Shown here piece by piece: positions 49,737 through 60,452 of a DNA stretch of 64,000 nt. The notes beneath the pieces were generated by a model. That model was given only the letters and a program-made list of their open reading frames with translations. It had not been told where the DNA came from and made no database searches. Position numbers and translations under genes: made by a program. Source of the DNA: Balamuthia mandrillaris (taxonomy: Eukaryota; Discosea; Longamoebia; Balamuthiidae); assembly GCA_031835245.1 (NCBI GenBank), contig JAVKOQ010000036.1, forward strand, positions 67,001 to 131,000, written 5' to 3'. Numbering within the stretch: the stretch's first letter is position 1; each line of letters starts with the position of its first letter.

Positions 49737-52700
49737 TTAGTTGAGCTTGACCCACTCCACAGGGGCCTCCTGGATACCGACGGCGTCCACGTTGACGGCG
49801 GTGGGCAGGCCGGTAAGCGGGCGTGGGGAGTACATGTACATGAAGATCTGGTCGCTGTAGAGGTGCTCGGTGAAGAGGTTGAGGGAGACGGAGAGGAAGG
49901 ACCTGCTGTTGTAGATGTTGCCGCCCTCGCCCGGGCCCAAGATGTTGATGAGGTCCTCAAAGTCCCAGATGGCAATGACCTTGGAGAGGTCGGCCGAGCC
50001 CTTGACCAGGATGATGTCTCCGACCTCGTAGCTGTAGGCAGCGCCGAGAGGGTCGGTGCCGCTGACCTCGAAGCGAGAGATGTAGGGCAGCTCGATCTCG
50101 GGCTCCAGCTGCATGAAGCTGCGGCCGTTGAGCTCCAGCTCGAAGAAGGTGCCGGGGACGAAGGTGCCGGCGGCACCGAAGCGCACCACGTAGGGGTCAG
50201 GCAGGGGGAAGACCACGTCGCCGCTGGCCGAGTCCACGCCGGGGTACCTGAAGCTGAGAGGGCCGTGCCAGATGTCCAGGCGGCCGCCGAGGCTGACATC
50301 GCCGTCCACGGAGAGGTCGTCGTGGAGGTGGGTGACGCCTTCGACGTCGAGGTCGCCGCCGATGTCGACGTCCTGCTCGAGGTGGGAGTCGCCGGTGACG
50401 GTCAAGATGGAGTCGATGGTGACCACGTCCTCGAAGAGGGAGGTGCCAGAGACGGTGAGCTCGGTGAGGAAGGAGACGCTGTCCACGGTCAGGTCGTCAG
50501 TGACGGAGACATCGGTGGCGTGGACCAGGGTCACAAAGGCAGTGTCGGTCACGGTGATGTCGAGGTTGAAGGTGGCATCCTCGGTGAAGGTGGAGGTGGC
50601 GTCCACGGTAAGAGGGCCGTTCAAGTAGGTGGTGAGCTCGACGTAGAGGTCCTGCTCAATGGTGACGTCGTTCTCGGCAGTGATGAGGCCGTGCACGGAG
50701 AGATCAGCTCCCAGGGAGGTAGAGCCAGAGGTGGTCAAGGTGTTCAAGAAGGTGTCCTGTTGGACGGTGAAGTCGTTGGTGACGGTGCCATCGGTGGCGA
50801 GGAGCTCGGTGATGGTGGCGGTCACATCGACGGTAATGTCAGCATCGAAGTGGGCATCCACGGTGAAGAGAGAGAGACCATTGACGGTGACCTCGTCGTT
50901 GAAGGTGGAGACACCCTGGAAGGTGGCAGGGCCAACGACGGTGGCAGCAGCAGTGACGCTGAGCAAGCCATCCACGTAGGCATTGCCATCGAGTTGGGAG
51001 TCACCCCAGACGGAGAGGGACTGAATGTAGGCCAAGTCCTGCACGGTGAGGTCGTCCTCGACGGTGGCCTCGGTGGCAATGAGCTCGTTGATGGTGGCGG
51101 TCACGTCGACGGTAATGTCAGCATCGAAGTGGGCATCCACGGTGAAGAGAGAGAGACCATTGACGGTGACCTCATCGTTGAAGGTGGAGACACCCTGGAA
51201 GGTGGCAGGGCCAACGACGGTGGCGGCAGCAGTGACGCTGAGCAAGCCATCCACGTAGGCATTGCCATCGAGCTGGGAGTCACCCCAGACGGAGAGGGAC
51301 TGGATGTAGGCCAAGTCCTGCACGGTGAGGTCGTCCTCGACGGTGGCCTCGGTGGCAATGAGCTCGGTGATGGTGGCGGTCACGTCGACGGTGATGTCGG
51401 TCTCAAAGTGGGCGTGGTTGGTGACAAGGAGGGTACCACCAATGCTAACGGCGCCCAAGATGCCAGCATCATCGTGGACAGTCAAGTCGTTGTCGATCAC
51501 AGCATCGTCAGCAACGAAGATGCTGGTGGAGAAGTGGCCAAAGCCGTTGACGGTGAGGTCGTTCAAGAAGGAGATGCCCTCCACGCTGAGTTCATCGTTG
51601 ACAAGGATATCATCGGCCCACACAAAGTCGATGGTGGCGGTGGCGTTGACGGTAACGTCGTTGTCGAAGAGGGTCTCTCCGTTGTGCCTGGAGCCGGCAT
51701 CCATCAAGACAAAGGCGTTGAAGTTGGCACGGCCGTCAAAGGTGGAGAGGCCGTTGACGGTGAGCTCATCGTTGATGCTAAGGTCGTCGTGGATGTAGAC
51801 ATCGTTGCCGAGAGAAGAGTCGTTGTCAACGTAGAGGACGGCAAGGGTAGAGGAGCCCTGCACAGAGAGTTCGCCATGAACAAGAGCCCCACCGGCCTCC
51901 AAGGTGTCAACATCAGCAACTCCAGTGACGTCGATACCAGCCATGAAGATAGCCTCCACGGCAAAGGTGGCGGTGGCATCAAAGTCAACAACGTCGTGGA
52001 AGTGAGCAGAGTCATGGAAGTCGGAAATGGAGTTGAAGGTAGCAGCGCCCTCCAACACAAAGTCCTCATCCACGGTGAGATCGCCAGCAACGGAGTGGTC
52101 GCCAAAGACAAAGGCATCACCGCCCAAGGAGGCGTAGCCCTGCACGCTGAGCACGCCGGCATTGACGATGCCATCCACGATGGCGTTGCGGGTGACGCTA
52201 AGGTCGTTGGAGAACTCGGCGTTGACGGCCTCCAAGTCTCCACCGATCACAGCGTTGCCATCAGTGTCCAGGCTGGCAGAGTGTGCGTTGCCATCGACGT
52301 TGGAGTTGCCAGCAACCCAGATGTCGTCGTTGACGGAGAGGTCCAAGTCAACCTCAAGCTCGCCCCAGAACTCGGCGTTATCGGCCACACGGAGGGTGTC
52401 GTTGAGGAAGGTCTCGCCGTTGACGGAGAGCTGTCCATCGAGGAACGAGTCGCCAGTCACGGTGACGTCCACCTCGAAGGTGGCAGTAGCCTCGAAGGTG
52501 GCAGTGCTGCCAACCAGCAGAGTGCCTCCAACTTCAGCGTTCTCAGCAACATCCAAGAGGTTAGTGTCGGTGCGTCCCTGAACGACCAAGGAGCCAAGAT
52601 CAGTGGAGCCAGAGACGGTCAGACGGGCAGAGGTGATCTCATCGGTGACGGCAAGGTCGCCCAGAATGTCAACATCAGCCCCGAAGGTAGCGTCGGCCTG

Positions 52701-55700
52701 GGCATGGAAGTGCTCATCCACGGTGAGGTCGCCAGAGATGGACTGGTCGGCAAAGACATAGAGATCACCGCCCAAGGAGGAGAATCCGTTCACAGAGAGG
52801 GAGCCAGCGTCCACAGCGCCATCCACGTTGGCATTGCCAACCACGCTGAGGTCGTTGTTGAACTGGGCGTTGGTGGCCTCAAAGTCGCCGTCAATGTCGG
52901 CATCACCCTGAACGACCAAGGAGCCAAGATCAGTGGAGCCAGAGACAGTCAGACGGGCAGAGGTGATCTCATCGGTGACGGCAAGGTCAGCTTCAATATC
53001 AACGGAAGCCTCGAAGGTAGCATCTCCAGTGGCATGGAGGTTCTCATCAACGGTAAGGTCAGCAGCAATGTTCTGGGTGCCAAAGACGAAGACGTCGCCG
53101 CCCAAGGAGGAGTAGCCGGCAACAGTGAGGACGCCAGAGGTCACGACACCATCGATGGTGGCGTCAGTGTTAACTTGGAGAGTGGCAGTGAACACACCGC
53201 TGGAAGCCTCCAAATCACCAGTGATATCAACATCACCACCGACGTTGGCATCACCTCCAACCTCCAAGGAGCCGACATCGGCTGATGCAGTAACCACGAG
53301 GGTAGCAGAGGAGACTTGTCCGGTAACATCAGCGTCAGCAGCAACGGTAATGGAAGCCTCGAAGGTAGCATCTCCAGTGGCAACAAGGTTCTCATCAACG
53401 GTAAGGTCAGCAGCAATGTTCTGGGTGCCAAAGACGAAGACGTCGCCGCCCAAGGAGGAGTAGCCAGCAACAGTGAGGACGCCAGAGGTCACGACACCAT
53501 CGATGGTGGCGTCAGTGTTAACTTGGAGAGTGGCAGTGAACACACCGCTGGAAGCCTCCAAATCACCAGTGATATCAACATCACCACCTACGTTAGCATC
53601 ACCTCCAACTTCCAAGGAGCCGACATCGGCTGATGCAGTAACCACGAGGGTAGCAGAGGAGACTTGTCCGGTAACATCAGCGTCAGTAGCAACGGTAATG
53701 GAAGCAGCGAAGGTAGCGTCGGCCTGGGCATGGAAGTGCTCATCCACGGTGAGGTCGCCAGAGATGGACTGGTCGGCAAAGACGTAGAGATCACCGCCCA
53801 AGGAGGAGAATCCGTTCACAGAGAGGGAGCCAGCTTCCACAGCGCCATCCACGTTGGCATTGCCAACCACGCTGAGGTCGTTGTTGAACTGGGCGTTGGT
53901 GGCCTCAAAGTCGCCGTCAATGTCGGCATCACCCTGAACGACCAAGGAGCCAAGATCAGTGGAGCCAGAGACAGTCAGACGGGCAGAGGTGATCTCATCG
54001 GTGACAGCGAGGTCCGCCTCGATGTCAACATCAGCCAAGAAAGTGGCCTCAGCAGAAGCAACGAGGTTCTCATCCACGGTGAGGTCGCCAGAGATGAACT
54101 GGTCAGCAAAGACGTAGAGATCACCGCCCAAAGAGGAGAATCCGTGCACAGAGAGTTCGCCAGCATTCACAACGCCATCAATGTTGGCATTGCCAACCAC
54201 GCTGAGGTCGTTGTTGAACTGGGCGTTGAGGGCCTCAACGTCGCCAGAGACAACTGCATCGCCGCCAATGTCAGCATCGGCCTGGACAAACAAGTCTTGG
54301 ACGTCAGCAGAGCCAGAAACAGTAAGACGAGCAGAGGTAATCTCGTTGGTGACGGCAAGGTCGCCCTCAACTCCAACATCAGCCTCGAAAGTAGCGTCAG
54401 CAACAGCAACAAGGTTCTCATCCACAGTGAGATCGCCAGCAACGGAGTGGTCACCAAAGGTCAAGACGTCACCGCCCAAGGAGGAGTAGCCAGCAACAGA
54501 GAGGGAGCCAGCTTCCACAACGCCATCCACGACAGCATTTTGAACCACGCTGAGGTCGTTGTTGATGGTGGCGCTCTCAGCAGTCAAGGTGTTGAGCTCA
54601 GTATCTCCGCTGACATCCAAGGAGCCAGCCTCCACAGAGTTGTCGACGGTCAAGGTGCCAAGAACGTGCAGAGCCTCGTTGACATCGAGGTCATGGTCAA
54701 TCTCGACGTTGCCCCAGAACTGAGCATCATCGGCCACACGGAGGGTGTTGTTCAAGAAGGACTCGCCATCCACAGAGAGGCCGTTTCCGACAAAGAGGTT
54801 CTCCCTGACGGTGACGTCCAGGTCAAAGCGGGCAACAGAGGCAAAGTCGGACTCGCCGCTGACTTCAAAGGTGGCTCCAACGGAGAGGTCGTCAGTGGTG
54901 ACATCCTCAGCAGAAAGGACTCCCGCGAAGAAGCTGTTGGCATGGACGGACAAGGTACCAGTGACCTCGACATCGTTGAGGTCGGCAATGTTTCTGACGT
55001 GCAGGTCATCACGGACGAAGACATCGTTGGAAACGGTCAAGTCGGATTGGAGGCTGACGTCGTTGGAGATGTGAGCTTCGTCGAGGTAGGTGGTGCCAGT
55101 GACGGTGAAGTCAGACTCAATAATGGTCTCTCCAGTCACGCGGACGGTGCCATCAAAGACGGACTGGCCATCCACGGAGAGGTCAGAGAGGTCAGCAGTG
55201 CCCAAGGCCTGGACGGAGTGAAGGGTAGAAGTACCGCTGACAGTCAAGTCAGCACCAGCGTGAACGTCGTCAGTGACGATGAGGGTGCCATCCAACTCGA
55301 GGGAGCCGTAGATGCCCTGGTTAAGGGTGATCTTACCAGCCACAGAGACGTCACCCTGGATGATGGTGTCACCGTCGGGGTGGCTGGCCACGATGTTACC
55401 AGAGGAAGTGGCAATGAAGACAGTGCCCCAGGAACCCTCCTCGGAGCTCTCACCACCATCGAGCACAATGTTACCGCCAGAGCCGCCAGAGCCGAAACCA
55501 CCGACCAGCTGAACGTTACCACCGTTGCCGTTGACGGCGTCACCACCGAGCACGACGAAGTCACCACCACGGCCGCCATTGGCGCCGGCATCCTGACCAG
55601 AGAAGGTTGTGGAGTAACCACCAGTGTTAGCGCTGGGGGGACGGTCCGCAACGAAGGGAGCAGAGTGGGAGCCCAGGCTGAGGTGTTGGCCCTCAAGGCT

Positions 55701-57164
55701 GGTATCCTCGGTGACGTGAAGGGTATCACAAATCTCGGTTGCCTCGTAGACGGAGAGGCTGCCAACTACCACGGTCTCAGCATCAGAGTGAGAGATCAGG
55801 ACGTTTCCGCTGCGGCTACCAATGACAACGTCACCGTTCTCATCAGAGCGGGAGCCGCCACGACCGGCGTCGAGAACGAGGGAACCACCATCGTAGCCAG
55901 GGGCAGCGGACTGACCCTCAATGAAGGTGTGGTAGGCATCGGCAGCGTGGCCAGAGGGGTTGCGGGCCTGAGGTCTGGTGGCCAAGAAGTCACCAGAGGC
56001 CTCTCCCAAGTACAGATCTCCTTGAACAGTCAGGTCGTTGACCTCAATGTGGCCCTCGACAATGACGGAACCAACTTCAGCGTTACCGAGGCGAACCTCT
56101 CCGTGCTCACCGCCAACGTAGACAACACCAGAGGAAGAGCCGAGGCCGTTGCCAGCACCAGCTTCGAGGATGAGGTCACCACCGTCTCCGGCATCACCTT
56201 CCTGACCCCTGATGGTGGTAGAGAAACCATCGTTGGGGGCAGAGTTGCGGGTCAACACGAAGTCAGCAAGCTCGCCGAGGTTAATGGTAGAACCGGCCAA
56301 GTAGATGTCGCCGTTGAGGGAGGTGGTTCCATCAACGGTCAAGTCGCCAGTAGTGGCGGAGGCAAGGTTGGTGTTGCCATCGACAACAAGGTCGCCCAAG
56401 ACGTTGGTGGTCTGGCCGGCAGCGCTGATGTATACATCAGACTCACGACCAGTGGTGGCAGTACCAACCTCAACGATGCCGTTACCGTTGGGGCCAGCTC
56501 CGGCAAAGAGGCGGAGGTCACCACCGACATCAGTGTCAGAGCTCTGACCGTTGAGGTGAGTAGGGTTGCCAGCAGCGGCGCTGTTAGGCCTGTTGAGCTC
56601 AAAGGCAGCGTCGGAGAGGCCAAGGGCGATTTCTCCCTCCACGTTCAAGGTGCCCACCATGTGGATGTTGCTACCAGCTGAGCCCACAAAGACCTCGCTG
56701 TTGTCACCAAGGAGGACGGCACCGGCGTTGACACCAGCACCACCGTTCAAGTGAAGGTTGCCGCCGTCGCCGCCACCAGAGTTGTCACCACCGGAGACGA
56801 ACAGGTCCTCACCATCAGCTGCGCGGACTACAGGGGACTCCACGGCATTCAAGGAGGCGATGTTGGACACGCTGAGGTCAAAGAAGGTGCCCTCACCAGT
56901 GGCGTCGATGTCGCCGACGATGGCCGAGTTGAAGTGTACACCACCGTTGAAGTGGGCAGAGCCATCAACGGTCAGGTCAGAGAAGGAGGAGGGACCAGAA
57001 GAGGAAAAACCGTTGGGGAAATTGGCGCTCTCCGCGGAGAACGTTCCCTCGACGTTTACGTCAGCCCTAAATACGGCGTCGCCCTCGGCGTCGAGGACGG
57101 GTTCCTGAGCAAGGACAGCAAGGCTGCCAAGCAGGACAAGCGCAAGACAAAGCAAGGCTTTCAT
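49737..57164 (-). CDS. Giant secreted repetitive protein, predicted beta-solenoid, intronless
   Basis: One 7.4-kb frame without introns. The start at 57164 gives a signal peptide (MKALLCLALVLLGSLAVLAQ); an ATG 30 nt further upstream is less suitable. The 2475-residue product has an N-terminal Gly/Asn-rich part with blocks such as HLNGQSSDTDVGGDLRLFAG and TTFSGQDAGANGGRGGDFVV, then about 1900 residues of short hydrophobic-alternating repeats of the type LTVSGxxxLxxDVxVxGDL (e.g. SLGGDVFVFGTQNIAADLTV). A non-repeat C-terminal domain of about 170 residues (from LSFRYPGVD to the stop) ends it. Asp, Val, Thr, Ser, Gly and Ala dominate; Lys, Arg, Cys and Trp are rare, so it is very acidic. Codons are strongly C/G-ending, suggesting high expression. 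A coat, cyst-wall or adhesion role is inferred; I recognise no named family. Confidence 0.9.
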   Translation of the reverse strand: MKALLCLALVLLGSLAVLAQEPVLDAEGDAVFRADVNVEGTFSAESANFPNGFSSSGPSSFSDLTVDGSAHFNGGVHFNSAIVGDIDATGEGTFFDLSVSNIASLNAVESPVVRAADGEDLFVSGGDNSGGGDGGNLHLNGGAGVNAGAVLLGDNSEVFVGSAGSNIHMVGTLNVEGEIALGLSDAAFELNRPNSAAAGNPTHLNGQSSDTDVGGDLRLFAGAGPNGNGIVEVGTATTGRESDVYISAAGQTTNVLGDLVVDGNTNLASATTGDLTVDGTTSLNGDIYLAGSTINLGELADFVLTRNSAPNDGFSTTIRGQEGDAGDGGDLILEAGAGNGLGSSSGVVYVGGEHGEVRLGNAEVGSVIVEGHIEVNDLTVQGDLYLGEASGDFLATRPQARNPSGHAADAYHTFIEGQSAAPGYDGGSLVLDAGRGGSRSDENGDVVIGSRSGNVLISHSDAETVVVGSLSVYEATEICDTLHVTEDTSLEGQHLSLGSHSAPFVADRPPSANTGGYSTTFSGQDAGANGGRGGDFVVLGGDAVNGNGGNVQLVGGFGSGGSGGNIVLDGGESSEEGSWGTVFIATSSGNIVASHPDGDTIIQGDVSVAGKITLNQGIYGSLELDGTLIVTDDVHAGADLTVSGTSTLHSVQALGTADLSDLSVDGQSVFDGTVRVTGETIIESDFTVTGTTYLDEAHISNDVSLQSDLTVSNDVFVRDDLHVRNIADLNDVEVTGTLSVHANSFFAGVLSAEDVTTDDLSVGATFEVSGESDFASVARFDLDVTVRENLFVGNGLSVDGESFLNNTLRVADDAQFWGNVEIDHDLDVNEALHVLGTLTVDNSVEAGSLDVSGDTELNTLTAESATINNDLSVVQNAVVDGVVEAGSLSVAGYSSLGGDVLTFGDHSVAGDLTVDENLVAVADATFEADVGVEGDLAVTNEITSARLTVSGSADVQDLFVQADADIGGDAVVSGDVEALNAQFNNDLSVVGNANIDGVVNAGELSVHGFSSLGGDLYVFADQFISGDLTVDENLVASAEATFLADVDIEADLAVTDEITSARLTVSGSTDLGSLVVQGDADIDGDFEATNAQFNNDLSVVGNANVDGAVEAGSLSVNGFSSLGGDLYVFADQSISGDLTVDEHFHAQADATFAASITVATDADVTGQVSSATLVVTASADVGSLEVGGDANVGGDVDITGDLEASSGVFTATLQVNTDATIDGVVTSGVLTVAGYSSLGGDVFVFGTQNIAADLTVDENLVATGDATFEASITVAADADVTGQVSSATLVVTASADVGSLEVGGDANVGGDVDITGDLEASSGVFTATLQVNTDATIDGVVTSGVLTVAGYSSLGGDVFVFGTQNIAADLTVDENLHATGDATFEASVDIEADLAVTDEITSARLTVSGSTDLGSLVVQGDADIDGDFEATNAQFNNDLSVVGNANVDGAVDAGSLSVNGFSSLGGDLYVFADQSISGDLTVDEHFHAQADATFGADVDILGDLAVTDEITSARLTVSGSTDLGSLVVQGRTDTNLLDVAENAEVGGTLLVGSTATFEATATFEVDVTVTGDSFLDGQLSVNGETFLNDTLRVADNAEFWGELEVDLDLSVNDDIWVAGNSNVDGNAHSASLDTDGNAVIGGDLEAVNAEFSNDLSVTRNAIVDGIVNAGVLSVQGYASLGGDAFVFGDHSVAGDLTVDEDFVLEGAATFNSISDFHDSAHFHDVVDFDATATFAVEAIFMAGIDVTGVADVDTLEAGGALVHGELSVQGSSTLAVLYVDNDSSLGNDVYIHDDLSINDELTVNGLSTFDGRANFNAFVLMDAGSRHNGETLFDNDVTVNATATIDFVWADDILVNDELSVEGISFLNDLTVNGFGHFSTSIFVADDAVIDNDLTVHDDAGILGAVSIGGTLLVTNHAHFETDITVDVTATITELIATEATVEDDLTVQDLAYIQSLSVWGDSQLDGNAYVDGLLSVTAAATVVGPATFQGVSTFNDEVTVNGLSLFTVDAHFDADITVDVTATINELIATEATVEDDLTVQDLAYIQSLSVWGDSQLDGNAYVDGLLSVTAAATVVGPATFQGVSTFNDEVTVNGLSLFTVDAHFDADITVDVTATITELLATDGTVTNDFTVQQDTFLNTLTTSGSTSLGADLSVHGLITAENDVTIEQDLYVELTTYLNGPLTVDATSTFTEDATFNLDITVTDTAFVTLVHATDVSVTDDLTVDSVSFLTELTVSGTSLFEDVVTIDSILTVTGDSHLEQDVDIGGDLDVEGVTHLHDDLSVDGDVSLGGRLDIWHGPLSFRYPGVDSASGDVVFPLPDPYVVRFGAAGTFVPGTFFELELNGRSFMQLEPEIELPYISRFEVSGTDPLGAAYSYEVGDIILVKGSADLSKVIAIWDFEDLINILGPGEGGNIYNSRSFLSVSLNLFTEHLYSDQIFMYMYSPRPLTGLPTAVNVDAVGIQEAPVEWVKLN
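50822..51379 (-). repeat. Tandem duplication of 279 bp (93 codons) within the giant gene
   Basis: 50822-51100 and 51101-51379 are nearly identical in DNA, differing at a few bases. Both encode ...TEATVEDDLTVQDLAYIQ... through VTVNGLSLFTVDAHFDADIT. Confidence 0.9.
53000..53700 (-). repeat. Tandem duplication of 348 bp (116 codons) within the giant gene
   Basis: The block with ATCACCACC(G/T)ACGTT(G/A)GC at 53231 recurs at 53579, an offset of 348 bp with only scattered synonymous changes. Flanking units (52600-54560) are more diverged versions of the same module. Confidence 0.85.
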
Positions 57165-57821
57165 GTGTTTTTTGTGTAGAGCCAACGAGGTCAAACCTGG
57201 GAAGGAGAGGAAGACCTGTGGTTGGTTTGTTTGTCGAGAGAGGAGAAAGAATGAAAAAAGAGAAAAACCAACGCTGAGAAAAAATAATTTAAAGGGGGAG
57301 AGGCGGCTCTCCGCGAAAAATTATACGGACACGAGCCTGGATAAAAATGAGTGGATGAGCAGTGAAAGGGTAGATAGGAGAGAACAAACCCTTTTTTAGT
57401 CACTCTCTTGCAAAGCCAACCAATCACAGCCTCCCATTTTATACTGTCTCCTTTCGCCATTCGCCAAAATATTTCCGGAGGGTTCTGGTTCGAACCGCGG
57501 CGATAACAACTTGGTTTTTTTTTGTTTTTCGCCCCAGGGGGTGAGGATGCGAGCGTGTAGGTTCCGGCGGTGCACCAAACAGAGGCACAGCTGCAGTGTC
57601 CGCAAAGGCATTGCGTCTTCTTGTGCATTGTTGCGTGGTGGCCAGAAAAGTTTTCGGTGTGTGTGATGAGGCCACAACAAGCCTTGTGGAGGTTTGCATG
57701 GTGTTAGAACAGCAGAAAACCAAAACAAAGCCTCGCCTGCACACTCTTTCGCACCTCCTCCGCCTTTGTTTCTGTCAGCAAACGAATGATGAACAAACTA
57801 AATAGTTTTAATAATGAAAAA
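57165..57821. other. Intergenic region upstream of the giant gene
   Basis: Promoter of the giant gene and 3' flank of PDCD7. A tRNA box-B-like GGTTCGAACC lies at about 57488-57497 without a foldable tRNA around it. No gene is supported. Confidence 0.45.
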
Positions 57822-60419
57822 TCAGTTTGTTGTGGCTTCTGCTTCCGCTTCCGCTTGCTGCAAGTAGAGCGCCCAGCCGTGGCTGGAGGGAGGCGCTGGC
57901 TCCACGAACCAAGGTGGGATGCTGCTGCCCCAGGGATGCTCCTTTGCGCAGAGAAAGATGTCCCATGCCCTCCTGGGTTATTTTTTGTGGTTGGTTTAAT
58001 GCAGAGCGAAGAGAAGAGGGAAAGAGAGAGAGGAGAGAGAGAGAGAGAGAGAGGAGAGAAAGAGAGCAGCGAAGGAGCAGGAAGGACGAAGAAGAAGCAA
58101 GAAGCAAGAAGAAGAAGAAGAAGCAGCAGCAGAAGAAGAAGAACAAGAACAACAACAAGAAACATACCTGATGTTTATGAGAGCATGCAAGCTTTTGTAA
58201 GCTTGTTCGTAGTACGATGTAAAATAATTATCCTCCACTTCCAGTTCTTCCTCTTCCTCTTCCTCTTCTTCTTCTTCCTCCTCCTCCTCCTCTTCGTTAT
58301 TCACTTCCTTTCGTATCTTCCTCTTTCGAGCGTTGAGTGATTGTTGTTGCAGAAGCAAAAGTTGTTGCTGTTGATATGCTTCTTCCAATTCCTTTTGATA
58401 TCTCTCCATAAACGCGTTTCCACTCCATATCGAGCTTTCTCCTTGCGTTGTTGTTTTTGCATCGTCGTTGTCTTGTGTTTCTGTTTCTGTCTCTTTCTCT
58501 CTCTCGTGTTCATCTTTTGCTTCTTCGATTTCCATTTCTTCTTCTACGACTACTTTCTCCATTTCCGCTTTGCTTTCTGCTTTCTCCTCTGTTTGTTGGT
58601 GCTCTTCTTTTTCTTCTTCCTCTTCCACCTCCTTATTTTCGGATTTGTACGAATGAGCTTCTTCAAAATATCGCGAAAGCACATCTTCTCCTTCGTTTTT
58701 CGTTGCTTCACTTCTTGAAGTTGGTGTGGTTGAATTCGCTAAGATACGTAAATGCAAAAGTACCTCCAACCTTGCCACTATCTCTCGTTCGTGTTCCAAC
58801 CGCTTTTCTTCTCGCTTCCGTTTTCTCATGTGCAAGCGTTGAAGTTGACGTTGCTTCTTCGCCTATTTTCGAGAAACAAAGAAAATAAGAGCAAAGCAGA
58901 AACATAACCAGACGAGAGGGAGATAGGATACCGCGATCTTGGCGCGAAGCTTAACTTCTTCGTCAGCACGAAGTCGTTCGGCTTTGCGTTCTAGTTCCTC
59001 ACTTGAGGGAGCAGTTGCGCGTTGTTTCCTCCACTTCTCCTTCCGTCGTTGTACCCATCGCTAGTTCAATGGGTTTTTTTTTTGAGAATAGGCAGATAAG
59101 AAAAAAAGAAGAGAGAGGAGAGAGGAGAGAGGAGAGAGGAGAGAGGAGAGGAGAGAGGAGAGAGGAGGAGAGAGGAGAGAGGAGAGAGGAGAGAGGAGAG
59201 AGGAGAGAGGAGAGAGGAGAGGAGAGAGAGGAGAGAAGAGAGAAGAGAGAAGAGAGAAGAGAGAGGAGAGAAGAGAGAAGAGAGAAGAGAGAAGAGAGAA
59301 GAGAGAAGAAGAAACAAGAAAGAAGAAAGAAGAAAGGGAACCTTGTTTCGTTCGGCCTTGTGGAGTTTGTGTTTGAAGAGAAGAAAGGATTCTTCATTCC
59401 CGTAGAAAAAGGCAAGACCGTCATCAACGGAGGCTCGGAGCGCGGTTATCTCCTGCTCTAGCTTTTCTTTGTTCTGTGTAGCAAAGAAACGGAGAGAAAG
59501 AAAAAAATGGACCGGCGTGATATAGAAAGAGGAGAACAAAGGTAGAGAGAGAGAGAGAGTGAGAGAGAAGCATAACAGAGAGAAGAGGGCGAAGACAGAA
59601 AAGGTAGCATAGGCGAAAATGAAAGGAGGAAAGAAAAGGCATTCTCCTCCAAGTTCGGACACAACGAAGGCAAAAAAAGGATACCTCCGCTGCTGCCGCA
59701 ACCGCTTCCTCCTCCTTCGCGCGAAGCCTGCCAATGAGCTCGGCGGTGCGCCGTAGCCGCCGCTTGACGTCCTTGCTGGAGCTCCATTCCTCTATCGTCG
59801 TCGCCGCCGTCGTTGCTGGTTGCTCCCGCTAAGAAGGACATGAAAGAGTTGTTTTGAAAAAAGAAAAAAAAAGAAAAAGAAAAATGAAAAAAAAGAAAAA
59901 AAAAGGAAATGAAACCTGAAGAGAAGATGAGAGCGGAAGAGGGTGGCGAGCACAAAAAGCTTTTAACCACGGATCGTGTGGCGGTGTTGTTGCGGCGGTG
60001 TCATCGAAGGAGGGAGAAGGAAAGAGAGAGGGCACAGGGCTCGAGAGGGGTTGCTGCTGAGGGCGGTAATGACGATGGTGGTGGTGGTGCGGAGGATGAG
60101 AGGATGGTGGTGGCGGAGCAAAGGACACAAGAGGTGTTCCTGGAGGCATGAAAAATGGAGGTAATGGAGGAGGAGATGCTCCATGCTGTGGCACTTGGCT
60201 GTAGTAATAGTTGGGAAACGGAGGGGTGGGAGAAGGATGAGAGGAAGGTGTGGCTGCATAGGGAGGATAGGGGTGAGGAGGCAGAGGCAGCGGCGGGGGA
60301 TAACCAAAGGGAGGAAGATGAGCAGGACCGCCGCCGGAGAAGGCAGCGGAAGGAGGGGGATGAGGATGAGGAGAGGTAAACGATTGCCCTCCACCGCCGC
60401 CGCTCTGCCTATCGGCCAT
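57822..60419 (-). CDS. PDCD7: PDCD7 / U11-U12 snRNP 59K-like protein
   Basis: Six exons in transcript order: 60419-59916, 59828-59685, 59473-59342, 59060-58932, 58862-58168, 57972-57822; 584 residues. A Pro/Gly-rich N-terminus (168 residues) is followed by long charged coiled coils and an acidic stretch. The C-terminal box is diagnostic: RRAWDIFLCAKEHPWGSSIP, then PWFVEPAPPSSHGWALYL, matching the human PDCD7 end (RRTWDQFL...G..VP.GWV.PP.PS...WA). PDCD7 is the 59K protein of the U11/U12 di-snRNP of the minor spliceosome, acting in the nucleus. Its presence suggests that the genome has U12-type introns. Two of its own introns begin GTATCC. Confidence 0.85.
59101..59330. repeat. GAGAGGAGA-type repeat in PDCD7 intron 3
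   Basis: Purine minisatellite on the plus strand, i.e. CTCTCCTCT on the sense strand, filling most of intron 59061-59341. Confidence 0.9.
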
Positions 60420-60452
60420 CTTTTCTTTTTCTTTCCGTTTGTTGGTGCCTTC

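Noticed and set aside
49863-56681. Plus-strand open frames of 1140 and 1005 codons opposite the giant gene
   Set aside because: They are antisense shadows created by the strong codon bias and repeats of the minus-strand gene; they lack a sensible protein pattern and mirror its repeats.
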